A stretch of 64,000 bases of DNA, taken from assembly GCA_030248215.1 (NCBI GenBank), contig JASANG010004099.1:1-64000 (forward strand). The letters are read 5' to 3'. Of the stretch, positions 19,671-30,908 are shown piece after piece. Position numbers and translations under genes: made by a program. The DNA is from Enoplolaimus lenunculus. Lineage: Eukaryota > Nematoda > Enoplea > Enoplida > Thoracostomopsidae. Under the pieces are notes generated by a model. The model saw only the letters and a list, made by a program, of their open reading frames with translations, was not told the origin of the DNA and searched no databases. Positions within the stretch are counted from its first letter, which is position 1, and the number at the start of each line of letters is the position of its first letter.

Positions 19671-19907
19671 TATATGTTTCACTCCCCGCCCCCCCCCCCC
19701 CACATTAGTGTTACAAAGCCTCCTTACATTAGCGGCGCTATTTTTCTAATCTGAATTCTGGGACTAAACTGGAGCCTAAATCGACGCCTAAATTTTTTGG
19801 TTCAATTCTAAAATTAGTATTTTAGTTATTCTGGCTGTTGTGTGTAACTATCGTTGTTTTTGGACGTTAAAAGCAAGAAAGTAGTTTTACTTTAACAGGA
19901 TGGCGAT

Positions 19908-20044
19908 TACTGTTAGGGTTGCGCTATACCTGACGTCCGGCGCCGTCCGTCACCGTTCATCACCCGTCCGACGTGAATTATTTCCGTACGATACCACACG
20001 GGACGGACGGTGCCAGGCGTCAAAAAACTATAGCGCAACACTAA
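19908..20044. mobile_element. Family J GC-rich inverted-repeat microelement
   Basis: GTTGCGCTATACCTGACG and CGTCAAAAAACTATAGCGCAAC enclose GC-rich CCGTCC/GGACGG words. Much more GC-rich than its surroundings. A relative lies at 30003-30135. Confidence 0.55.
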
Positions 20045-20280
20045 TCGTTACAGGAAAATCAGCTTTTAGTGAACGTTAAACGCAGTGTTAGAGACATTTG
20101 AAGGTTTTGCGTTGCGTTCATAATTTCAGTTCAGTTCGCGTTTATACTGCGAAGCTTTTATACTTAGCGCTCAGTTGACCACAAAACAGAAAATCAGTAT
20201 TAGACCGTATTTGTTTTGATTTTTTTGATGAAATGATATAATTTGTTTCATTGATGTCACTTATATATCATAGTTTTGCC

Positions 20281-20518
20281 GGCTAATGTAAAGAACAGGG
20301 ACCGAACAGTATTATAAGCTTATTCCAAAGCCTAAGCCTAAGCCTAAGCGTAAAAATGAGCTTATTCATAAGCCTAAGCCTAAGCGTAAGCCTAAACGCA
20401 AGAATGAGCATATTCCTAAGCCTAAGCCTAAGCAAAGCAAAATAATTAGTCTAAAACTTAAGCTTATTCTATTCTACTCTCACAGAAAAACGTTCCGCTC
20501 CTGATCTTTACATGGGCC
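20281..20518 (+). mobile_element. Family C element with TTAGGC units
   Basis: GGCTAATGTAAAGAACAGGG and CCTGATCTTTACATGGGCC. Left and right ends are the two distinct versions (AAAGAAC left, AAAGATC right) seen in most AAAGA-type copies. Three CCTAAG blocks inside. Confidence 0.78.
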
Positions 20519-21165
20519 GTGTTTCGCCGCCATTAAACAAACTGCATTCTGAAAACCGGGTGATGAATAAATATTGGTTAGCTTATAAATCAGCGGGTGC
20601 AATTCAAACAGATGCATAGGGTTGCTTAGGAACAAATTTTATTCGATAAACCATATTTATTATACGGCGCCGATATTTCTTTCAGTTTATAACTCGAAAT
20701 ACTGGTGTTTCTGGCTGTTGTATCAATGAAGCTTTAAAGACTACTTGACTTTACACAAGTGCCGGTTTACTTCGATACCCCCATAACTGATCGAGAGCGT
20801 CGGGCGTCAGGGGGTTGAGGCGTCATGATATGAACACCGATTGGGATTTGGTATTAAAATGTATTTTCGTCGTTTTCATGCTGACATATATTTTTTCATA
20901 AATCTTAAATACAACTTTGCGGCATCCGTTCGCTGGTTGTATCAGTCGTAGCATTTGAAAATTTCAGTAAATATTGTGTGTGTGAAACACAAATCTTAAA
21001 GTTGAATCTCGTATAAATAAACCGCTGGAGTAAAAACTGCGGATGTACTAAAGTTAACAATGTCGTGAAAACAGGTTAGCCCTGCTGAAACACTATAGGA
21101 CCTGCGTAATACTAAACATTTTATTATAGAAAAGTTACCACGAGCGAAACAGCGGGGAATATATA
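20519..21165. other. No gene recognised
   Basis: AT-rich sequence with no open frame of note and no repeat family match that I can see. Confidence 0.3.
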
Positions 21166-21386
21166 CACTGTAAAAACTGGTGAGTCAAATTGACTCTCCT
21201 GGAAATAGGCTTTTCCTGACTACGCAAACTGAGTCAAAATTCGACTCCGCCAGAGTCAAATTTGACTCACTAAGCGATTCAGTGAATCGAATTTGACTCT
21301 GGCGGAGTCGAATTTTGGCTCAGTTTGTGTAGTCAGGAAAAGTCTATTTCGGAGAGAGTCAATTTTACTCACCATTTTTTGCAGTG
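21166..21386. mobile_element. Family B MITE, full length
   Basis: Starts CACTGTAAAAACTGGTGAG after TA, ends CTCACCATTTTTTGCAGTG before TA. Nearly the whole 221 bases is one long palindrome, with arms GACTCTCCTGGAAATAGG and its complement, so the transcript would fold as a hairpin. Confidence 0.85.
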
Positions 21387-21540
21387 TACCCTCTCAGCGT
21401 AACCTCCAGAAAACGAACCACACTATATATTATGCTGAAAATTAAAACACAATTTCGATTGTATAAGTAATAACAGGCTTCAATCTGTCCCCTCAAACTT
21501 GCCAAGTGGATTGTGTTTTTGTTGTCATTTTCGTTACTCT

Positions 21541-21748
21541 GCCAATGTTACTTTAAGGGGCGCAACAGTAGATTAAGCATATTCCTAAACATAAGCCTAA
21601 GCGTTATAAAAATGTGTTATTGAGCTTAAGCCTAAGCCTAAGCATAAGCGTAAGCGTAAGCCTAAGCCAAAAAATGTAATCTAGAATCTAAACCTACTCT
21701 TTTATAGACCGACCAGAAACCTTGGCGCTCCTTAAAGTAACATGAGCC
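21541..21748 (+). mobile_element. Family C element, third end type
   Basis: GCCAATGTTACTTTAAGGGG and CCTTAAAGTAACATGAGCC, interior CCTAAG units with a GTTATAAAAATG spacer. Same subtype as 57147-57353 and, more remotely, 16318-16701. No clear target duplication. Confidence 0.72.
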
Positions 21749-22170
21749 GATCATTCAGTGGCGGTTCCGGACCTTCTCATGGTGGCTTTGCGGGATATTT
21801 ATTGGCGAAAAAATGTTCGTAAGCGATACGACGAACACAATTTTAGTAACAAACTTGAATACAAAATTTCAATTATGATCTCTGTAGTCGGGAGGTGTAT
21901 TGCTTGGTGTTGCCCCCCCGTTCAAACTGCCTATGAGATGATCATTTAGATGTTGGGTTATTATTAAACTTTATTTTTCAAACCAAATCCTCTGGTATTT
22001 ATCTGACTAAACCATATTTGCATCTACAGCTGTTCTGTCGAAGCATTTATAATAAAAGTTATATTAAAGTCAGAGCTTTATATATGATTTTATACAAATC
22101 TGGCTTGGATATTGCAAAACGCCTTGGGAGCATATATCATACAAGGGCCTACAGAACAATTATTTCAACC

Positions 22171-22381
22171 GGTATCGCGACAATTCGTCGTCCAACAGCT
22201 CGTCCATGGACCAGTTGTAAGGCGAATTTTCATTTATAGTCAACGATTCGTTGACCATCGTTGTGCTTAGGCTTAGGCTTAGGCTTATAGGATTACACTT
22301 AGAATTTTGGTCAAATTTATTCATAGGCTTTGGGACACTGTTGGGCGACAAGTTGTAGGTCGACGAACTGTCGTAGATTCT
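22171..22381. mobile_element. Family P inverted-repeat element with CTTAGG units
   Basis: Left GCGACAATTCGTCGTCCAAC and right CGACAAGTTGTAGGTCGACG-AACTGTCG are complementary over about 30 bases. The centre contains GCTTAGGCTTAGGCTTAGGC. The ends are unrelated to family C. Confidence 0.5.
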
Positions 22382-22583
22382 TTTCAACCAAAGTTCAGGA
22401 ATGCGGGTTACAATATGCAGTACTGGCTTTTTTGGACCAGTATGGATCTCTAACGGGTCAAGACGTTATGCCAGCACAAACAACCGTTTGTTGTACGAAA
22501 TTCATAATTGTGTATTCGAACAGTAAGATGATTGTTCGTTAGCCGCATATTATAGGGATATTTTTTATTTCATCTGTTACCTA

Positions 22584-22816
22584 CACTGTAAATTCCATTG
22601 AGTTGTTAATAGTTATTTCTGAGTTAATAACAATAAGCATTAACTCACTCTGGGTTGGGTTGATTTTCACTCTGAGTTCAGTTGGTTCTGGGTGAGTTCA
22701 ATTATTAACTCAGAGTGACTTTTATTGACTCAGAATTCTGAGTTCTAGAAGTCCTAACTCAGACTGAGTGATTCAACTCATTCTGAGTTAAAGTCAACTC
22801 ACAGGGATTTACAGTG
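22584..22816 (-). mobile_element. Family A MITE
   Basis: CACTGTAAATTCCATTGAG to CTCACAGGGATTTACAGTG with TA flanks. Orientation as 10705-10956. Confidence 0.82.
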
Positions 22817-22869
22817 TAGTTTCAAGCTAATATACGATCGCCAAACTGTCGGGTGGGTGGTGTTTAGTA

Positions 22870-22905
22870 TGAGCACTTAGCTATAGGAGCTTGACAGTCG
22901 ACCCG
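22870..22905 (-). repeat. Family Q fragment
   Basis: CTTAGCTATAGGAGCTTGAC matches, in reverse, the tRNA-like part of 25443-25704. Both ends are missing. Confidence 0.4.
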
Positions 22906-22976
22906 AAAGAGGTGTTGCCGTGTTGTAAAGATACTGTTTCCCGAAACATATACTGCTTATAATAGAGACCGCTTTC

Positions 22977-23147
22977 AGGTGGACCCGTATAGCTAGACGG
23001 GGCTCAGCCCCCCTGAACGATTTTTGGTATCCAAGAAATCTTTCAACCTTGCTTGTAAGTCATCGAAAACCCTTGTATGCTCCTCCTGCAAAACATTTAA
23101 CTCTCCCCTAGCAAGGTGATCTGGCTACTGACCTGCTTCCAGGCCAT
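22977..23147 (+). mobile_element. Family D hAT-like element
   Basis: Ends CAGGTGGACCCGTATAGCTAG and ATCTGGCTACTGACCTG are roughly complementary; interior CTCAGCCCCCCTGAACGATT and AACCTTGCTTGTAAGTCATC are family D hallmarks. Target duplication not clear. Confidence 0.6.
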
Positions 23148-23705
23148 ACTCTTAATGTTTAAGTTTTGGTTTCAAAATTTACATTCAGTATTCAAAACTT
23201 GTAGGCTGTAGAAGAAAGTACCAATTCCTGCTTAAGCTGACATTTTAGTGTTTTATTTTCAAAATCCACCTCTGTAAATATGCGTCCGTTGTTTTAATAT
23301 ACTACGCATCCGGTTTTGCGCAATGCGCAAAAGTTAGCGCGAGTGCACAAACATCTTGACGGTGATATTCTGTTCACAGAACATTTAAGAATTCATTGTA
23401 AACAAAGCAATGCTAGAAAGTTGGCCAAAATACGTATGTGGAGCATTCCAGCTTTAATATATAGATTTTGGTCCAACCGTTCCGTTTTAACCTTTGTTGG
23501 CGAAAACAATCCAAGTTTTTAGTTTCTCTCAATGTCAAAATAAACGCGTAACAATGAAAAAACACATTTTATAATCAGGATAAATATTATTTTAGAAGTT
23601 TCGTTCTACAAACAACCAACTCGACAAGCATTTATGAAAGTTGTTTGAAACTGAAAAGGTCAAATTGTGAAACCTATCTAGAATTTCAATCTGATAAACG
23701 TTATA

Positions 23706-23957
23706 AATTTATAAGGCGTATCTGCTGAACCGATAACAACTGTAATGATCGACCCAGCTACTACTCGCATAAGGGGCGGGTACCCGATTAAAATATACGC
23801 GACAACAGACCTGGATCCAGCTAGCGACCGACCAAACGCAATTTTAATACCGAATCAAAATTTTGGATTTGAAGTTGGACTGGTCCAGCGCGGATGTGGA
23901 GGCCTCTTTGGATCCGCTTATGATCGAGTGCATCCCTATGATGGTGGTATTTCCTGA
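23706..23957 (+). CDS. Possible short coding segment, unrecognised
   Basis: A frame open from a stop near 23720 to TGA at 23955-23957, with ATG at 23745 (70 residues). It is richer in G+C than its surroundings and reads MIDPATTRIRGGYPIKIYAT, then NQNFGFEVGLVQRGCGGLFG and HPYDGG. An AG lies just upstream (TTATAAG), so it could be a terminal exon rather than a complete gene. I recognise no family, and no partner exon was found. It may be a chance frame. Confidence 0.22.
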
Positions 23958-24186
23958 CGATGACAAAGTACAAAACTAAAATGAAATGTACCGTAAAATA
24001 TTTCGTTCGCTTATTTCAATTTAAGCGTCTTAAATGTTATACAAATTTTAAATTTATATGGCAAACTTGTCACATATTAAATACTTAGCTATAGTGATGT
24101 GTCAATACGTGTGACTGGTTCATTCATGCCTGACTTACTCTATAGAACCGCATTCAGTTGCAAGTTACCGGCGCGTCATGATTTCA

Positions 24187-24500
24187 GGCACAATAAAGAA
24201 CAGAGGTGGAACACTATATATTATAAGCATAAACCTAAAACCTAAGCCTATGCATAAGCCTAAGCGTAAGAATGAGCATATTCCTAAGCCTAATCCAAAT
24301 CCAAATCCAAAGCCTAAGCATAAGCCTAAGCGTAAGAATGAGCATATTCCTAAGCCTAATTCAAAGCCTAAGCCTAAGCGTAAGAATGAGCATATTCCTA
24401 AATCTAAGCCTAGGCCAAACAAGCAAACTAGTCTAAAGCTTAAGCTTACACTATTCTAGTCCCACAGAAAAACGTTGCACCCCTGATCTTTACGTATGCC
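24187..24500 (+). mobile_element. Family C element, diverged
   Basis: Left end GGCACAATAAAGAACAGAGG, right end CCTGATCTTTACGTATGCC. Interior has three near-identical GCGTAAGAATGAGCATATTC spacers between CCTAAG-like blocks, a roughly 50-base higher-order repeat. Confidence 0.65.
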
Positions 24501-25442
24501 GCCATTGCCGATGGTGACATGATAATACAGCCGCGCGGACTCGTTGCCGTTCTCAGCTGACGTATTAAGTTCATCTCGTATTTGAGGCGTCAATTCAAAG
24601 CTTGAAATTAGATTTCAGATTAAACAGAAAATATTCATTCGGGGTTAATACACAAATCAAACAATACTGCGACTATCTTTCCAGAAAACAAACCGTTGAA
24701 GCTTATCCAAGTTATCTGAACAAATGACTTTAGCATTTCAATCGAGACATGGCCCAATTTATTAGTTACAATTTCAACGCCATACGTATTGCATATAACC
24801 GTTGAAACGTGTGTGACAAATTAGGCAAATCTACCAGTACCAGTTAATCTTTTAGATCTGATGATCTGTTATGCGCAGTATTCAAGCTGTTTCTCACTCG
24901 GTTTGGATGCGGGTTGAAACCCCATGAAAGCAATCACGCACGCAGCGAAGTTCGCTGATGAAATTTATTTTGCTTTTTTGCGTAACTCAAAATTGTTGGT
25001 AGAAAGGTGCAAGAACACTCTTCTAAAAGGTCAAGAACATTTTAGTCGAACACAGACGTTTTTGGTCCATTGAAAAAAGTCTTGCCGGCCTGGAGCGCCA
25101 AGATATCTTTCGAATGAGGCGTTCGTTAACCCAGCCCCCTACGGTAGCTACTGCCTTGGCGTTTTGTTAAAATATTGGTATGTCTCACCATCATGGGTTC
25201 GATACTACGGTTTTTGCGTAGGATACGTAAATATTCCAACCCAACGCCTACGATTAACGAACCAGTCGCTTAATCACAGCAAACACAAAACGTAAACTCT
25301 ATTAATGATTCTTAGCCAACATCGAACATAACAGTGGAAAATCTGGCAAACAATACTTGTGATTTGAAGTTAATATTTTTAAACCTAAAACACTTTTTCA
25401 GAAAATAGTATCATTTTACTACCGTAGGAGAGAGATATTTAA
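24501..25442. other. No confident gene
   Basis: A 32-codon minus-strand frame at 24501-24597 could be an exon but lacks support. At 25120-25205 a GGGTTCGATACTA box recalls a tRNA-derived repeat. Nothing else was recognised. Confidence 0.25.
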
Positions 25443-25704
25443 CCCCTTACACATTGAGTTGCCCATAGCCAACTCAGCGCAGTGCATATACGTTAAATAA
25501 TATATATCGCACCGTGTTTAACAATTGCCACACGTATACATAGTACTAAATCACCACAAGACATGAGAGCCCCCTGGGGCTCGAGCGTCAAGCTCCTATA
25601 GCTGAGTGGTGATGGTATACGCCTCTCGCTCCAGTCACTGGAGTTCGAATCCTAGCACAAAAGTAGGTCTCAGGGGAAATAGAAAATATTCATGTGATAA
25701 AGGG
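25443..25704 (+). mobile_element. Family Q: TTAA-flanked element carrying a tRNA-like promoter
   Basis: TTAA at 25439-25442 and 25705-25708 flank inverted ends CCCCTTACAC and GTGATAAAGGG, a piggyBac-like layout. Near the right end, GCTCCTATAGCTGAGTGGTG and GGAGTTCGAATCCTAGCAC have the spacing and look of tRNA A and B boxes (roughly 70 bases). Copies: 51185-51447 (inverted), 55485-55662 (truncated). Confidence 0.68.
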
Positions 25705-25784
25705 TTAATTTGTTTTGAAAATATACAAAACGCTTGGAACAACAAAAATCTTACGCTTGGAACAACAAAAATTTTTATCGCTAC

Positions 25785-25943
25785 GACCAATGTAAAGAAC
25801 AGGGGTGGAACAGTATTAAAAGCATATTCCTTAGCCTAAGATTAAGCCTAAAGCCAAAGCCAAGCAAAAAATACTCAGTAGCTTAAGCTTGCTCTATTCT
25901 AGTCCCACAGGAAAACTCTTCGCCCCTGATCTTTACATGGGCC
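25785..25943 (+). mobile_element. Family C element, short
   Basis: GACCAATGTAAAGAACAGGG and CCTGATCTTTACATGGGCC; only two clear CCTAAG units. Flanks ATCGCTAC and ATCGGGAG share five bases. Confidence 0.7.
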
Positions 25944-26091
25944 ATCGGGAGCAACCAGGAGATTAATTCTAAAACATTAAAAAATGACCAGATTTTCTCT
26001 GATCCCTCGCGGAAGTTCAACGTGCACATGGCTTTGATGAATTGAGCGAGAATCTAATAAACTAAGTAGCATAACCAGTATTGTATTCAAA

Positions 26092-26235
26092 CGAACTCTT
26101 TCCGAAATAGGCTTTTCTGGACTACACAAACTGGGTCAAATTTGACTCTGGTGGAGTCGAATTTTGACGCAGTTTGTGTAGTGCGGAAAAGCCTATTTCG
26201 GATAAAGTCAATTTGACTCACCATTTTTTGCAGTA
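26092..26235. mobile_element. Family B MITE, left end missing
   Basis: GAAATAGGCTTTTCTGGACT, a short centre, then GACTCACCATTTTTTGCAGT. The left inverted end was lost. Confidence 0.7.
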
Positions 26236-27150
26236 TACATATGAATATATAAATATAACCATTTAATACCGTTTGTTTAAAAGATTAATTCCATAAGGCA
26301 TTTATGAAAACAGATAAAAATAATCATTTTGCACGGTGTTTTAAACACTGTTTTAAAACCGAGTGTAGAAACAGTTGGTGTGGTTACAAGTTGATGGGTA
26401 ATATACAAATTACGGTAACAAGAAGGATATACTTAAACCTCTGTCTGGTCTGTTTCACCACATCTGTCGCAATTAGTATCCCTTACAAGTCTTTTAAACC
26501 TAAGCTTACAACCGAGCCTATCATATGTCTCGTCTAATTTATTTTGTATAAAAATTCAAGCTACGGGAAGAGCTTACAAGAGCAAGAAATATCAGGCAGC
26601 CCGCATGTATTCTTGTTGACAATCAAGGTTAGAAAATTTTTAGGGGGGCAAAATTCTTCCTTTGGGGCGGAGGCCCCCCTTCTAGCAACGCCTCTGGCTA
26701 CGGGTTTGGCAAGCATACAATACAATGACAACAGATTAGCGTACATATATGAGGACCACAGGTTGGTAGATAATGGCCGGGGTTCCAAAACCGTACTTAA
26801 GTACGACTTTTAGTATTCTCAAGTCAAAGACGTTAAAATTACGTTTCCAGTTCAGAAATGCAGAACGGGTGTACTTTACGCCATCCTCTTTTCAGCCACA
26901 CAGCTACCAAGTGTGAATGATTCTGGACGGAACCTAACTCGAGCTCGGGGTATTCTCTCGCTCAACTCTAATTGGTCACACCGTAATTTATAGGTGCCGA
27001 CGGTAGGCAACATAAAACCTACAACTTTACAGCGATATTTGCCCCGAAACAGTGTAAAATATACCTGTGCTTAAACGGTATATAACAGATTCAAAGACTG
27101 TTTCGTTGAAAAACAAAAACTTGAAAATTTCCTGTAGATACTATTGTGTA
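26236..27150. other. Mostly featureless, one family D fragment
   Basis: 26625-26710 (TTTTTAGGGGGGCAAAATTC ... AGGCCCCCC) is a family D fragment. No gene was recognised in the remainder. Confidence 0.35.
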
Positions 27151-27404
27151 CACTGTAAGTTCCAATGAGTTGATTAATCAATTCAGCTAGCGCGAGGTTG
27201 TTATTTCTGAATTAAAATTAGTAAACATTAATTCATTCGGAGTTGAGTTGATTCTCACTCTGAGTTGAGTTGACTCTGGGTGAGTTGGTTATATAGATCA
27301 GAATCAATTGAATCAACTCAAAATTCTGAGTTCTGATAGTCCTAACTCAGACTTAGTGATTCAACTCAATTTGAGTTTAACTCGACTCACTAAAATTTAC
27401 AGTG
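27151..27404 (-). mobile_element. Family A MITE
   Basis: CACTGTAAGTTCCAATGAG to CTCACTAAAATTTACAGTG with TA on both sides. Confidence 0.85.
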
Positions 27405-28100
27405 TAATGGATGTTGAAATAAAAAACACTCGGATTATGGACATGATTCCTATCCACATTTTAGGCTCAAATATGGTTTAGGTAACAGTTTACCGTAGCC
27501 TAAACCTAAACCTTTTTTCTTAAGCTTTACCGTAGCGTAAGTATAGCCCTTAAATGTGAAAAAACCCAGTATTCTACGGCCGAAAAACTTATTTCTGCTT
27601 TAGATAAAATAAAAATATGACAAAAAATGGTAAAACAGGAACAACCATATCATCAAAGTAGGCGACCCGTTACTAAGCTAATTTGACAACGCTACTGTGT
27701 ATGGTTAATCTCACAAATGAGTTGTTGTTTTAGGTTCAATACATGATATTTTACGGTGTGCTTGGCAGCTGGCGTCGCTAAGAATTTAGTAAATGTTCCT
27801 TTGGTTAACAAGCGTTTGTCCCAAAACCTAATTTTAATGACCAGTTGAAGGCTAAAATTCAAATGTATCCGGTTTAACTTGTTTCCTAGAACGACCAATT
27901 ATAACATTAAACACTAAGGATTGGGTTAATGTATCTCAAGCTGTGCAAAATAGTTTTATATGTAACCGTTTGCTCCGAATCCTGATTGACCATTAAGTTT
28001 TGATGGAATCAGGTGTTTTTCTGCTTCATTAAACGTCAGTTGAAGGTAGGATTTTAACTCTAAACTCTCGGGTTTAAGGCGTTTCCAGCATCGCCCTCAT
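27405..28100. other. No gene recognised
   Basis: AT-rich sequence with a few CCTAAA-like hexamers near 27490-27550 that may be a decayed family C interior. Confidence 0.3.
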
Positions 28101-28312
28101 GTCTTAGTAACATTTCACACTACGCATACGTACGTGTATATGAATTTTAAACATTGCACATAGTGTATCAGCCCAGGTAGGAACCGGCACTTCATACTTT
28201 TCTACTAAAGCAGCTTGAAAAGCGGACCTCCAGAGCGGGGATCGATCTCTCAGCCTACTGATCCTTAAGCGAATACTCTGCCACTGCGCCACGCAGCCCG
28301 CCTCTCCAACTG
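28100..28312 (-). repeat. tRNA-derived SINE-like repeat
   Basis: Read on the minus strand, GGCTGCGTGGCGCAGTGGCA (A box) is followed about 45 bases later by GAGATCGATCCCCGCTC (B box). The acceptor stem does not close, so this is not a working tRNA. The translated MAQWQSIRL-type frame is the typical spurious product of such sequence. Confidence 0.55.
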
Positions 28313-28330
28313 CATTTTTCGTCGTCTATA

Positions 28331-28583
28331 CACTGTAAATTCCAGTGAGTTGATTTTAACTCACATGAGTTGAATCACTCTAGTCTGACTTTAGGATTAT
28401 CACAACTCACAACTCTGATTTGATTCAACTAATTCTGATTTAGTTAACAAACTCTCCCGGAGTCAGCACAAGTCACAGTGAGAATCAAGTCAACTCAGAG
28501 TCAGTTAAAGTTTTCTGTTATTAACTCAGAAGCAACAAACTCTCCGTCTGAGTTGATAAATTAACTCATTGGAATTTACAGTG
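28331..28583 (+). mobile_element. Family A MITE
   Basis: CACTGTAAATTCCAGTGAG to CTCATTGGAATTTACAGTG with TA flanks; internal words more diverged than in other copies. Confidence 0.82.
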
Positions 28584-29246
28584 TATATCTCGACCGTATT
28601 GTGCCAGCTAGCATACATACAGTGCACTGCAAGATTTTGCATGTGCACATATAACGGACAAGCTTGTCTCACATGCTTAGGTACATAGTGTATGTATATG
28701 TGGCACGTGCACAATTTGCAATTAATTGCTCATAGTAAACTCTATCTGTATGAAACGGTTAACCGTTACTTCGTCTCTAAATAAAAAATTATAGAACAAC
28801 TGTCAATACCTGACGGTTATGAATAGTTCACCACGGCACCTGTGAATATAGGCAGATGTAGGGTAGAGGCGCAACTTGCCTTGGTACAATTTGAACCCAA
28901 AAATTCAAGTAAATAGCATATATATACTATTGCCTAAAATATAGCAATCTTCTCTTAATTTTACTAATTGCCAGCTCAAGTAATAATTATAAACGACGTG
29001 TTGCCAGCAATAATCTAAAAGATTAATGCAAGCTTTTATTATGAATAACATAACAACGTTAACATAAGTACTTTATCTCGATAACATATCTGCTATTTAT
29101 ATATGTCGATTGAACGCTGGAACCAAAAGAGTAAAGACCGAGTTATGGACTCTGACGGGTTAAAATGAAAAACCTTGAAACTCAAAAATTATAACAAAGT
29201 CTCGATATTCCCATCCCAACAATTATTACAAAAGTTTGCTGGCAAC
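28584..29246. other. No gene; possible family Q end
   Basis: 28720-28763 (AATTGCTCATAGTAAACTC ... CGGTTAA) resembles one end of family Q. No other feature seen. Confidence 0.3.
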
Positions 29247-29531
29247 CCCTAAATCCCGATTCAAACGTGCAACATTTTGCTGCGAGAACTTGCTGCTGCA
29301 ACTTGCACTTGTTGGCTTTGTCAAAAATCCCGTGTGAAAAAACTGCAGCTGCAAATATATTCATGCAAAATCAAAGCTAGGATTTTAGTTCACATGTGTG
29401 AATAACCATGCAAGTTCACTGAATTTATTACAGCCGCTTTCTCATTGGCTGGTGAAAAAATGCAAGTACTGCGTGCAATTTTAACACAGTTGCAAACTCT
29501 CGCAGCAAATACTTACACGTGTCAATAGGGC
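29247..29531. mobile_element. Family E MITE, decayed
   Basis: CGTGCAACATTTTGCTGCGA at the left and CTCGCAGCAAATACTTACAC at the right, followed by GGGCTTAA. Internal GCTAGGATTTTAGTTCACAT is shared with 4014-4289. Confidence 0.7.
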
Positions 29532-30002
29532 TTAAATCGTTTGGCGAATTACTTACAGCATCTTGATGAAACAGCTATTTCACGACAAGTCGCACCTGTC
29601 AAATGCACGGTAGAAAAAATAAAGGTTCTCACAACACATTTTATGATCCAAACCGCTATCGGTTCCTGTAATTTCTGATCGGAAAGGAACCATGAGAATA
29701 TATCATGAGTGATTTTAGAGCGAAGCGAGCTAGAAGCCGAACGTAATTCCGGACCCTACGAGTAGACCATTTCATCTTGAGTCAACCAGTTACCGAAATT
29801 ATTAATCAAAAACATCCGGCAACCTAAATTCCGGTTTCAGCCGTGATTTTCGGGATTTCTAATTACCCGTCTGTCGAATTGAATGCGGTATTTTTAACCG
29901 AATTTTCCGGAAGTCTCGGTGCTAGTACCAACACGTTAGCAATGTCTGAGCACCTTACGGAATTTCTTTATTATGCCAGTTGACCACTTCAATTTATCAT
30001 TT

Positions 30003-30135
30003 AGGGTAGCGCTATACTTTTGTTGAGGTCCGGCGTCGTCTGTCACTCGTCCGGAGCCATCCGTCATCCGTACGGCGCCGTCCATCATCCGTACGACGCC
30101 GTCCGTCCACCGTCCATCATCCATACGGCATCCTA
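30003..30135. mobile_element. Family J GC-rich element
   Basis: TAGCGCTATACTTTTGTTGA followed by several tandem CCGTCCATCATCCGTACGGC-like units. Only one end is clearly preserved. Confidence 0.45.
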
Positions 30136-30908
30136 ATAGTAATACGGGCCGCAATTCGGATTATTAAACGCTTAATATATTAAGATCAACACATGTATGC
30201 TTAGAAATAAAACAATTTTTCAACGTTAAAAATTACATAGCTACGGTGTCTTTAATTCAACGCTCAGCAACATCAACACTAACAATTCAGTTTTCATTCT
30301 CTCACTCTAATTTTATCATCAAACCTATCTGCATGCTTCTATCCTATACCTTTGTCACATGTTGTTGTGGCTTATCTATACCTCGTATACCTCTACTGAG
30401 TATAGCTGTGGAATTAAAAATCATCAGGTGGTCTGCTGATGTTCGCAGCCGTAACGCATGACGCGGTATAAGTCCGCACCGCCACGGTCTTGTGCGACCC
30501 CCCGAAAATTTTTGGAACGCATTCTGTGTTGCGGTAATTGTTCCCGACACCCTTTCAAAGTCCTACCCTGGTATTAATCGGTTCATGGTCACGGCACTGG
30601 TGATGTTCACAAGACGACGATCCGAATTGGTATTATGTTACACGCTTGTGACTGGTGTTTTTGCAAAATATTTTTCTAAAATTGACACAAAACGGTTTTA
30701 ATCTCAAAACGTACCACAAAAGAAACGATGGGGGGGGTGTGGATATAGGGTCCAGTGGTAAAAAGTTTTAGTAAGGGGCATAATTTTTGGACGCTACCTA
30801 TAACAGTGGCTCGTGTTTGATTTAAGCGACAGAGTATTCTACTGATTATACTACAGGAACAGCAACCAGTGCCTAAACTGGGAATTTTTACCAGACGCGA
30901 CATGATTG
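30136..30908. other. No gene recognised
   Basis: 30480-30520 (CGACCCCCCGAAAATTTTTG) may be a family D scrap; a G run lies at 30730. Otherwise nothing identified. Confidence 0.3.

Noticed and set aside
24165-24459. Lys/Pro or Leu/Gly repeat proteins in this and similar places
   Set aside because: They are translations of CCTAAG/CTTAGG hexamer arrays.
24501-24597. Minus-strand candidate exon reading FELTPQIRDELNTSAENG
   Set aside because: Weak AAG acceptor, donor only inside a family C end, no partner exon.
25940-26066. Minus-strand open segment LAQFIKAMCTLNFREGSEKI
   Set aside because: No good donor and no neighbouring exon; within chance length.
28104-28292. 62-codon frame MAQWQSIRL... as a protein
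   Set aside because: It is the translated A/B-box region of a tRNA-derived repeat.
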